Source: CAZTHL01 sp964613585
Lineage (GTDB): Bacteria; Pseudomonadota; Alphaproteobacteria; DSM-16000; Inquilinaceae
Assembly (NCBI GenBank): GCA_964613585.1
Contig: CAZTHL010000024.1
Coordinates: 1-45,915, forward strand
Reading direction: 5' to 3'
Length of the DNA: 45,915 bases
In this document: positions 39,444 through 45,915 of the stretch, one piece after another
How positions within the stretch are numbered: the first letter of the stretch is position 1
How the letters are laid out: every line of letters starts with the position of its first letter
Notes under the pieces: generated by a model
The model's database searches: none
What the model was told of the DNA's origin: nothing
The model's input: the letters and a program-made list of their open reading frames with translations, nothing else
Made by a program: the position numbers and the translations under genes

Positions 39444-39974
39444 CTACGAGCCCTTGAGCTCGCTTCCCTGCGGATCGACCCAGCCGATGTTGCCGTCGGT
39501 ACGACGATAGATCATGTTCAGGCCGCCGTGAGCGACATTCCGAAACAGTAGGGCGGGTTGATCCGTCAGATCCATCCGCATCACTGCCTGACTTACGGTC
39601 ATCTGACCAATTTGCGTCGGCATCTCTGCAACGACGACGGGTTGGCCGGGCTCGGCGCGGTCCTCGACCGGGTCATCCGAAGACGCCTCTACTATATAGG
39701 TTGGCGCTGGCACGGTCGCTTGAGCGACGACCCGTTTGTGATAATCGCGGAGGCGCCTTTTGTACCGCCGGAGCCTCTTGTCCATCCTGGCTGTGGCCGC
39801 GTCGAAGGCGGGATAGGGATCCTCGGCTTCCGCGGTGCTCTGCAGGAGGATGTCCTTGCCGATCACGGTGATGTGCATGGCAGCCTTGCGCTCAGATGGG
39901 CACGCGCTCGCGCGCCAGCCGATGACAGAATGCGCCTGCCGGCGCCAAAACGCGACAACCTCTTCAGCCCGCAT
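39444..39974 (-). CDS. hpf: Ribosome hibernation promoting factor (long form), N terminus unresolved
   Basis: The visible product has at most 176 residues. The later part of the S30AE domain (ILLQSTAEAEDPYPAFDAAT, KRLRRYKRRLRDYHKR) and the C-terminal dimerisation domain (VVVAEMPTQIGQMTVSQAVM, LLFRNVAHGGLNMIYRRTDG) are clear, so it should dimerise 70S ribosomes. The usual first 20-30 residues (a MxIxVxGKxID-type strand and helix) are not encoded in frame: TGA closes the frame ten codons upstream of ATG 39974, and no ribosome site precedes that ATG. A frameshift, sequencing error or divergent start are possible; ATG 39878 is an alternative but would lose half the domain. Position after rpoN is conserved. 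Confidence 0.85.
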   Translation of the reverse strand: MRAEEVVAFWRRQAHSVIGWRASACPSERKAAMHITVIGKDILLQSTAEAEDPYPAFDAATARMDKRLRRYKRRLRDYHKRVVAQATVPAPTYIVEASSDDPVEDRAEPGQPVVVAEMPTQIGQMTVSQAVMRMDLTDQPALLFRNVAHGGLNMIYRRTDGNIGWVDPQGSELKGS

Positions 39975-40068
39975 GGCAGTCTGGGCCGCCGCCGACGATC
40001 CTGCTCATGGCTGCGCCGGATGCTGGTCGACACCCGGCTGCTCAAGGTGACCCGCTTGCAGCGCGACC

Positions 40069-41613
40069 CTATAGACGCAGGCACTTTTCACGCTTTCGCT
40101 GGACCGACGAGGGTATCCTCATGCCCTCCCGGTACTTCGCCACGGTACGTCGAGCGATATCGATTCCGTCCGCCCGGAGCATCTCAACAATTTTGTCATC
40201 AGATAGGATCCCGTTTGCAGCCTCGCCGTCGATCAATGTCTTGATCCGAAACCGAACGGACTCGGCCGAATGGGTATCACTGCCGTTCGCACCTTGAATG
40301 GCTGAGGTGAAAAAATACTTGAGCTCGAACAGTCCCCGTGGAGTAGCAATAAACTTGCTCGATGTGACCCGGCTGACAGTGCTTTCATGCATGCCAATCA
40401 CATCGGCAATATCGCGGAGGATCAGCGGCTTCAGATATTGGATGCCGTGAGCAAAAAAGCGGTCCTGCTGTCTCACAATTTCTGTAGCAACCTTGAGAAT
40501 TGTCGTCGCGCGTTGGTGCAACGACTTTACCAGCCAATTAGCCGACGCGAAGCATTCCGCCAAATATTCCTTCTCGGCCTTGTTCCGGTGATTGCCACTC
40601 ACTTTCGCATAATAGGGCTGATTGACCAGGACCCGTGGAAGTGTGTCGTTGTTGAGCTCAACGATCCAGCCACCACTGGGTTGCGGCTGCATCAAGATGT
40701 CCGGTGTCACGGTTTGCGCAACGACGTGGTGGTACGATGAGGCCGGCTTCGGGTTCAGTGCCCTGATCTCACCGATCATGTCGCTGATATCCGCGGCATC
40801 CACACCGCAGATGCGCTGCAGCGCCGTGAATTGGCGTTGAGCCAGAAGCGGCAGATTGTTCAACAGTGCCTGCATCGCCGGGTCGAGACGGTTGCGCTCA
40901 GCCAGTTGCAGCGCGAGGCATTCCGCAAGACTGCGCGCCAGGATGCCGGTCGGCTCGAACCGCTGGATCCGGCCGAGCACTCCCTCGACCTGAGCCACGC
41001 TGCACCCCAGCTCTGCTGCCAAGGTCCCGACATCTCCTGAGAAGTAGCCGGCGCCGTCGATCATGTCGATCAGCTGCTGGGCGATCAGCCGATCCGCCGG
41101 ATCGTCGAACTCCATGTTCACTTGGCCGAGCAGATGCTCGCGGAGGCTGGGCGGCTCTGACAGCGTCTGCTCGAAGCCGAGCGGCTCGTCCTCAAAATCC
41201 ATGCTGCCGGAGCGGCCGCCCCAGGATCCAAGGCCGTCGGAGTTGCCGGGGTGGATCAGCCCGGAAGTCGGCTCGTCCCACACATTCCCGTAGTCGGTAT
41301 CGAGCGGACCGTCGCCTTGGTCGGCCAAGCCCTGGGCCGTCGCCAGCCGATCCGTTCCGGTGCTGTCGCTCGCCCCGAAGTCCACCGATCCGGCTTCCGA
41401 TCCGTCGGCATCGAGGCTGCTTCCACCTCCCCAGGCATCGTCATCGGGGGTGCCTTCATCCCTCTCGAGCAGGGGATTCCGTTCCAGCTCCGTCTCGACA
41501 TAGCCGGCCAGCTCAAGATTCGAGAGCTGCAGCAGCTTGATCGCCTGCTGCAGCTGCGGCGTTATCACGAGTGACTGAGTCTGGCGAAGGTCCAGGCGTT
41601 GCGTTAGCGCCAT
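40069..41613 (-). CDS. rpoN: RNA polymerase sigma-54 factor
   Basis: 514 residues. Region I is glutamine- and leucine-rich (LDLRQTQSLVITPQLQQAIK), region II acidic (DEGTPDDDAWGG, EAGSVDFGASDS), followed by the core-binding domain, a helix-turn-helix (LRDIADVIGMHESTVSRVTS) and the RpoN box ARRTVAKYRE (about 487-496) that reads the -24 promoter element. It depends on AAA+ activators encoded elsewhere. It follows lptB by 13 bases and precedes hpf, the standard proteobacterial order. Confidence 0.97.
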   Translation of the reverse strand: MALTQRLDLRQTQSLVITPQLQQAIKLLQLSNLELAGYVETELERNPLLERDEGTPDDDAWGGGSSLDADGSEAGSVDFGASDSTGTDRLATAQGLADQGDGPLDTDYGNVWDEPTSGLIHPGNSDGLGSWGGRSGSMDFEDEPLGFEQTLSEPPSLREHLLGQVNMEFDDPADRLIAQQLIDMIDGAGYFSGDVGTLAAELGCSVAQVEGVLGRIQRFEPTGILARSLAECLALQLAERNRLDPAMQALLNNLPLLAQRQFTALQRICGVDAADISDMIGEIRALNPKPASSYHHVVAQTVTPDILMQPQPSGGWIVELNNDTLPRVLVNQPYYAKVSGNHRNKAEKEYLAECFASANWLVKSLHQRATTILKVATEIVRQQDRFFAHGIQYLKPLILRDIADVIGMHESTVSRVTSSKFIATPRGLFELKYFFTSAIQGANGSDTHSAESVRFRIKTLIDGEAANGILSDDKIVEMLRADGIDIARRTVAKYREGMRIPSSVQRKREKCLRL

Positions 41614-41626
41614 GATTATTATGTCT

Positions 41627-42433
41627 CTACAGACTAAACCTTTCGCCCAAGTAAACTCGGCGAACGTCTTGATGCGCGACGATTTCCGAAGGCCGCCCTT
41701 CCATCAGAACACAACCGTCATGGAGGATATAGGCGCGATCGACGATATCGAGGGTCTCCCGCACATTGTGATCCGTGATCAGCACCCCAATGCCCCGATC
41801 GCGCAAATGCGACACGAGATCCCGGATGTCGTTCACGGCAATCGGGTCGATGCCCGCCAAAGGCTCGTCCAGAAGCACGAAGTGCGGACGAGACGCGAGG
41901 GCTCTGGCAATCTCGACTCGACGCCGCTCCCCGCCGGACAAGGCGAGCGCCGGTGCCCGTCTCAGATGGGTTAGCGAGAATTCCGCCAGAAGGTCCTCGA
42001 TCATGGCGGCACGGACATCGCTCGCCTTCTCGCTCACCTCCAGCACCGCCCGGATGTTCTGCTCGACGGTCATCCCTCGGAAGATCGAGGCCTCCTGTGG
42101 AAGGTAGCCGATGCCAAGACGAGCCCGACGATACATGGGTAGATCCGTCAGATCCCGACCATCAAGCCTGATGGTGCCTGTGTCGGGCGCGATCAGTCCG
42201 GTGATCATGTAGAAGCATGTCGTCTTGCCGGCGCCGTTGGGGCCGAGGAGACCGACAGCCTCCCCCCGCTGCAGACGCACCGAGACATTGCGCACCACGG
42301 GGCGTTGCTTGTACTGCTTTCCAAGGCTCGTGGCGACCAAACCCTCATTGTGGGTGATGAGGCGGGGTCGCGGCCGCTGCTGGTCCTGGACCATGCTGCC
42401 GGCCCGGCCCGAGGTGGACTTCTCGACTCGCAT
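41627..42433 (-). CDS. lptB: LPS export ABC transporter ATPase LptB
   Basis: 268 residues. The ATPase that powers LptFG to extract LPS from the inner membrane. Walker A is LLGPNGAGKTTCFYMITG, then Q-loop GYLPQEASIFRG, signature LALSGGERRRVEIARA, Walker B FVLLDEPLAGIDP and the H-loop TDHNVRET. The N terminus carries about 35 extra basic residues before the ABC domain. ATG 42433 was chosen (AGGAG upstream, though closely spaced); ATG 42394 is the alternative. It follows lptA by 13 bases. Confidence 0.95.
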   Translation of the reverse strand: MRVEKSTSGRAGSMVQDQQRPRPRLITHNEGLVATSLGKQYKQRPVVRNVSVRLQRGEAVGLLGPNGAGKTTCFYMITGLIAPDTGTIRLDGRDLTDLPMYRRARLGIGYLPQEASIFRGMTVEQNIRAVLEVSEKASDVRAAMIEDLLAEFSLTHLRRAPALALSGGERRRVEIARALASRPHFVLLDEPLAGIDPIAVNDIRDLVSHLRDRGIGVLITDHNVRETLDIVDRAYILHDGCVLMEGRPSEIVAHQDVRRVYLGERFSL

Positions 42434-42446
42434 CGCTCCTGACGCG

Positions 42447-43247
42447 TTATCGTGGAACAAGTAGCGCGCGCACCCTGTCGCCGGAGCTTGGCCCCGCCAG
42501 CAAGCGGCTTACCCCAGTCTCGAGGTCGACCTCGGCGTAATCGCCATTGAGCTGGTTTTCGTCGCTGGTCAGGCTGACCCTGCCGGTCAGGGTAGCAACG
42601 TCCGTTTCAAGATTGTACACACCCATGTCGCCGCTGGCGATATCCGTCGGTGTCGTGATCAGGACATTGCCGAAGGCGTTCAGAAGGCGAATGGCCCGAT
42701 CCCCGCCGTCGCCATCCTCAAGCTCCGCCGTGAGGACATCCGCTTCGATCCGATCCCGCTCGTTCATTGCCACAGCGTCCCCGCGGGCAACGGCAACTCC
42801 CCGACCTTGCCAGTATTCGAGGCTGTCCCTCGCCGTGACCACCTCCTTCGGCGTCACGAATCGCAAATCGCGTCCCGTCAGGATGAAGACATCGCGATCA
42901 AGATCGTAGCTGCCGCTGTCGCCTTCCGCGCGATGACCGCGATCCTCCGCGATCACCCGTCCCTCGGCATTGACGCGCCAGATCTCGGTGCCACCGTCGT
43001 CGGTATCCCGATAATAGGCAACGATGCGGTCGCCACGCAGCTCGAGCGAGCCCTGCCTGATGCGCGCCTCCCCGTGCGCCACATACACATTCAAGTTGCT
43101 CTGCCACTCCAGGGACTCGGCGGCTTCGATCTCGATCGGAGGTTCTGACCCCGTCTCAGCAAGCGCTGTCTGTGTCAACGCAAGCGCGCTGATCATGAGC
43201 GCCGGAACGGCGACACTCAGCAGGGCCCAGGTTGGCAGACGGCTCAT
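42447..43247 (-). CDS. lptA: LPS transport periplasmic protein LptA
   Basis: 266 residues. A signal peptide (LLSVAVPALMISALALTQTALA) precedes an OstA/LptA beta-jellyroll that bridges LptC and LptD (LEWQSNLNVYVAHGEARIRQ, VIAEDRGHRAEGDSGSYDL, GRDLRFVTPKEVVTARDSLE). It is longer than E. coli LptA (185) because of an extra repeat-like C-terminal half, common in alphaproteobacteria. The ATG overlaps the lptC stop as ATGA, indicating translational coupling. Confidence 0.88.
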   Translation of the reverse strand: MSRLPTWALLSVAVPALMISALALTQTALAETGSEPPIEIEAAESLEWQSNLNVYVAHGEARIRQGSLELRGDRIVAYYRDTDDGGTEIWRVNAEGRVIAEDRGHRAEGDSGSYDLDRDVFILTGRDLRFVTPKEVVTARDSLEYWQGRGVAVARGDAVAMNERDRIEADVLTAELEDGDGGDRAIRLLNAFGNVLITTPTDIASGDMGVYNLETDVATLTGRVSLTSDENQLNGDYAEVDLETGVSRLLAGPSSGDRVRALLVPR

Positions 43248-43909
43248 GGCAGGTGATCCGATCCACCCTGCCGCAGCCAGAGGCTGGATTCGCCGGTGAA
43301 GACAATGACATTTCCATTTTGCGAGATGCGGAAGCCCTGCGCGTCGAGCCGGCCGAACGGCCCGTGTCCACGCACCGACCGATCTCCCCAGGCACGTCCC
43401 GCGTTCAAGTCCACGAACGCTTCCTCCGTGACGAACTCCGTCCCGTCGTCGCGAAACACGTTGACGCTGCCCTGCAAGTGCATGGCGTCGGTGCCTTGAT
43501 CGTACGTGCCCTGATCGGCGACGAGCGAGAGCCATGCGCCGCGGCGCTCCATCAGCTCGGCTTGGGGGCGGGTCATGTCCACCAGATTCGGATTGTCCTC
43601 ACGTTGCGCTGCCGAGTATGCGATGACGTTGTAGGCTTGGCCGTTTCGATCCGTGCCCGCGAAGCGCGGCTCCATCATCTGACCCCGGTTGACCCGCAGC
43701 TCGTCCATCTCCTCAGGTGGCGTGCTTATTTGCAGTTTTGGCCACGCCGCGACGAGCACGATCAGCATCAGCGCCAGCAGAGGCAGCACAATCTTCATCA
43801 GGCCGACGAAGCGGCTGTACCAGCGGCCAGCCTTGTGATCTCGCCGATCGGGAACAAAGCGGTCGAGGCGCCGAGACCTTTCGCCGCGCGTCGGAGCAAC
43901 CGTGCTCAT
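43244..43909 (-). CDS. lptC: LPS export protein LptC
   Basis: 221 residues. A basic N-terminal stretch (RSRRLDRFVPDRRDHKAGRW) is followed by one membrane helix (GLMKIVLPLLALMLIVLVAA) and a periplasmic jellyroll (NRGQMMEPRFAGTDRNGQAY, DGTEFVTEEAFVDLNAGRAW, GFRISQNGNVIVFTGESSLW). It receives LPS from LptB2FG and hands it to LptA. ATG 43907-43909 was preferred over an upstream start that would overlap kdsD. The gene lies between kdsD and lptA. Confidence 0.88.
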   Translation of the reverse strand: MSTVAPTRGERSRRLDRFVPDRRDHKAGRWYSRFVGLMKIVLPLLALMLIVLVAAWPKLQISTPPEEMDELRVNRGQMMEPRFAGTDRNGQAYNVIAYSAAQREDNPNLVDMTRPQAELMERRGAWLSLVADQGTYDQGTDAMHLQGSVNVFRDDGTEFVTEEAFVDLNAGRAWGDRSVRGHGPFGRLDAQGFRISQNGNVIVFTGESSLWLRQGGSDHLP

Positions 43910-43937
43910 CGCCGGTGCTGTCCACGGAGACGCGGCC

Positions 43938-44951
43938 TCATACCGCGCCGGCGCGCAGGCAATCATGCATGTGAACGAGCCCGATCGGCCTGTCACCTTC
44001 GTCGACGACGAAAAGGCTGGTGATCCGCGGCATGATCTCGTTCATCGTCCGCAGGGCCTCCTCGATCAGGGCGCCCGGCCTGATGGTCCGCGGTCGCGCG
44101 GTCATGATCTCTTCCGCCGTCTGCTCCAGAAGCTTGGCGGACATGTGTCGACGAAGGTCGCCGTCCGTCACAATGCCGATCAGCTCGCCGGTCACGTCGT
44201 GGACGACACCCAGGCAGCCGAGGCTCTTCGCGCTCATGATGAGCAGGGCCTCACTCATCGGCGTTCGCGGTCCGGCCAGCGGCATGGCTTGGCCAGTGTG
44301 CATGACGTCGGCGACCTTCCTGAGGCGACGTCCCAACGCTCCCCCCGGATGCAAGACCCTGTAATCGTCAGTGGTGAAGCCACGTCGGCGAAGCAGGGCA
44401 ATCGCCAGGGCATCGCCGAGAGCCATCATCATGGTCGTCGATGTGGTTGGAGCCAAGCCGTGCGGACACGCCTCTGCCGTGGGCGGCAAGACAAGGGTTA
44501 TGTCGGACTGCTCCGCCAATGGCGAGCGGACATTGCTGGTGATGGCGATCAGGGGAATGTCGCAACGCCGCGCATAGCCAATCAGGTCGGCCAGCTCGGT
44601 CGTGTTGCCCGAATTTGACAGCGCGAGAACGGCATCGGCACGGGTGACCATGCCGAGATCGCCGTGACTTGCCTCGCTTGGATGAACGTAAAACGACGGC
44701 GTTCCGGTTGACGCAAACGTCGCGGCCATCTTCCGTGCGACATGCCCGCTCTTGCCGATCCCCGTTACGATCACACGCCCGGCAATGGCCTGGAGGCGAT
44801 CCAGCGCCGCATTGAATCGATGGTCGAGGGTCTCCGCCAATTCCTCGAGCGCACTCCCCTCCAGGCGAAGCAGTGTGCGGGCGGCCTCGCGGTCCGCGTC
44901 GATCGCGGACCCGCCATCGCTCCCCGGGATCAATGCCGCCGCGCCATTCAT
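43938..44951 (-). CDS. kdsD: Arabinose-5-phosphate isomerase (KdsD/KpsF)
   Basis: A 337-residue enzyme interconverting ribulose-5-P and arabinose-5-P, the first step of Kdo synthesis for LPS. The SIS domain has GIGKSGHVARKMAATFASTG, FYVHPSEASHGDLGM and ALSNSGNTTELADLIGYARR; two CBS domains follow (DVMHTGQAMPL onward, and EIMTARPRTIRPGALIEEAL). It is first of kdsD-lptC-lptA-lptB-rpoN, placing Kdo synthesis and LPS transport in one transcript. Confidence 0.95.
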   Translation of the reverse strand: MNGAAALIPGSDGGSAIDADREAARTLLRLEGSALEELAETLDHRFNAALDRLQAIAGRVIVTGIGKSGHVARKMAATFASTGTPSFYVHPSEASHGDLGMVTRADAVLALSNSGNTTELADLIGYARRCDIPLIAITSNVRSPLAEQSDITLVLPPTAEACPHGLAPTTSTTMMMALGDALAIALLRRRGFTTDDYRVLHPGGALGRRLRKVADVMHTGQAMPLAGPRTPMSEALLIMSAKSLGCLGVVHDVTGELIGIVTDGDLRRHMSAKLLEQTAEEIMTARPRTIRPGALIEEALRTMNEIMPRITSLFVVDEGDRPIGLVHMHDCLRAGAV

Positions 44952-45171
44952 TCGTCCAAGACCTCTCGACGGGTGTTGATGACGGCCGAGCGCCTCGCCG
45001 AAGGTGCCCAGCGGGCTTCGTGCGAGCGGCCCTGTCGATCGGGATCGCCTTGGCGACGACCGAGCCCGCGACGGCGATCAATGCGACTTTCGTACAGTCG
45101 TTTGCCGGCGTCACCGGCAGCGATGAGGCCCGAGCCGCGGGTGCTGAGCAGCTGCATGGACGGCGCGAAGC
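44952..45171. other. 220-bp spacer between rnd and kdsD
   Basis: No gene is visible on either strand; open frames lack family features. It should hold the 3' end of rnd and the promoter or leader of the kdsD-lpt-rpoN operon, but I recognise no specific motif. Confidence 0.5.
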
Positions 45172-45786
45172 TCAGTGCGCGAAGATGTCGATATCCGACC
45201 ATCCCGCCAGATCCAGCATGGCGCGCGTCGGCAGAAAGGCAAAGCAAGCCGCTGCGAAGGCGGTTCGTGACTCGCGGGCAAGCATCTCGTCGAACCGGTG
45301 CTTGAGAGCGTGCAGGTAGATGACGTCATTGGCGGCGTACCGAAGCTGCTCCTCGCTCAACGTCTCGGCTCCCCAATCAGAGCTTTGCTGCTGCTTCGAC
45401 AGCTCGATGTCCAGCAACTCCCTGCAAAGGTCCCGAAGCCCGTGCCGCTCAGCATAGGTACGGGTCAGTCGTGATGCAATCTTGGTGCAGTAGATCGGCG
45501 CGGAGGTCACCCCCAAATACGCCTGGATCACGGCGACATCGAAGCGGGCGAAATGGAAAAGCTTGAGCACAGAAGGATCGGCAATGATTCGCTTGAGGTT
45601 TGGCGCCTGATACCGACGTCCGATGAACTGGACCACATGTGCGGCTCCGTCACCCGTCGAAAGCTGAATCAGGCAGAGGCGATCGCGCTGCGGCACCAAT
45701 CCCATTGTCTCGCAATCGAGAGCAAGAACGCTTGGTGCCTCGAAGTTGTCGGGCAGATCGCCATGATGCAGTGTCACCTGAGCCAT
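45172..45786 (-). CDS. rnd: Ribonuclease D, short form
   Basis: A 204-residue DEDDy 3'-5' exoribonuclease trimming tRNA and other stable RNA. Exo I is LALDCETMGL (Asp, Glu), Exo II FHFARFDVAVI (Asp), Exo III LRYAANDVIYLHAL (Tyr-x3-Asp). The C-terminal HRDC domains of E. coli RNase D (375 residues) are absent, as is usual for this alphaproteobacterial class. ATG 45786 follows ACAGGGG; an ATG at 45804 lacks a site. Its position upstream of kdsD is typical for the group. Confidence 0.93.
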   Translation of the reverse strand: MAQVTLHHGDLPDNFEAPSVLALDCETMGLVPQRDRLCLIQLSTGDGAAHVVQFIGRRYQAPNLKRIIADPSVLKLFHFARFDVAVIQAYLGVTSAPIYCTKIASRLTRTYAERHGLRDLCRELLDIELSKQQQSSDWGAETLSEEQLRYAANDVIYLHALKHRFDEMLARESRTAFAAACFAFLPTRAMLDLAGWSDIDIFAH

Positions 45787-45915
45787 TTCAACGGCCCCTG
45801 TCATGTTCGAGACGCCGTGGCTACGGTCGCACGCGGTGGGAAAGGCCGGCACCCTCCCAATACATTCAGCTTGATTAGCATAGGAGGGAGGGTTTCGATT
45901 TGGTGCCCAGGAGAA

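Noticed and set aside
44873..45319. Frame across the rnd-kdsD spacer with a hydrophobic stretch (AALSIGIALA)
   Set aside because: It overlaps both flanking genes in antisense, lacks a start context and has no recognisable features.

Overview
The window looks like one scaffold end from a GC-rich alphaproteobacterium. Evidence is the linked order rnd-kdsD-lptC-lptA-lptB-rpoN-hpf-ptsN, the regulatory PTS block chvI-chvG-hprK-rapZ-EIIA(Man)-ptsH-ptsI, an hsp20-DUF1150 pair, a C-minus bL31 and an IF3 with an alphaproteobacterial N terminus. A Rhodospirillales-like genome is my guess; no rRNA or tRNA is present to test it. No prophage, insertion sequence, CRISPR array or toxin-antitoxin module was seen. 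The first ~70 bases are homopolymer runs (likely a contig-end artefact), and a 100-N scaffold gap sits inside a 14-bp tandem repeat at 38811-38910.

Layout. 1-4.4 kb: two amino-acid ABC permeases, rpmE, a CBS/DUF2934 protein and the membrane-fusion subunit of an RND pump, which diverges from its inner-membrane transporter (4.4-7.5 kb). 7.7-14.5 kb: acyl-CoA synthetase, an uncharacterised secreted protein with a decayed second copy, zinc alcohol dehydrogenase and propionyl-CoA synthetase, separated by unusually long spacers rich in dispersed repeats. 15-19.8 kb: thrS-infC-(small secreted protein)-rpmI-rplT-dipeptide epimerase. 19.9-25.2 kb: adenine deaminase and two nucleotide-sugar enzymes. 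25.3-27.7 kb: etfBA and a short LOV photoreceptor. 27.9-35.8 kb (minus strand): the ChvIG / HprK / PTS regulatory operon with an extra SH3-PPC envelope gene inside it. 36-37.7 kb: PagL-type lipid A deacylase and prolyl aminopeptidase. 37.9-38.7 kb: hsp20 and DUF1150. 38.9-45.8 kb (minus strand): rnd, Kdo/LPS transport genes, sigma-54, hibernation factor and EIIA-Ntr.

Functionally, the right half is about envelope and nutrient state. EI, HPr, EIIA(Man), EIIA(Ntr), HPr kinase and RapZ form a phosphorelay with no sugar permease, so it should be regulatory; ChvIG, PagL and the Lpt/KdsD genes act on the outer membrane. The left half is transport and acyl-CoA metabolism.

The observations I consider most valuable are: (i) a ROSE-type RNA thermometer hairpin masking the ribosome binding site of hsp20; (ii) an apparent AUA start codon for infC; (iii) a dispersed palindromic element (three full copies, one short, one decayed) in intergenic DNA, one of which supplies the stop codon of a gene, plus a second GC-rich repeat family just after stop codons; (iv) a stand-alone LOV protein with all flavin-site residues; (v) a RapZ whose Walker A lysine is methionine; (vi) an HPF gene without a recognisable N terminus.
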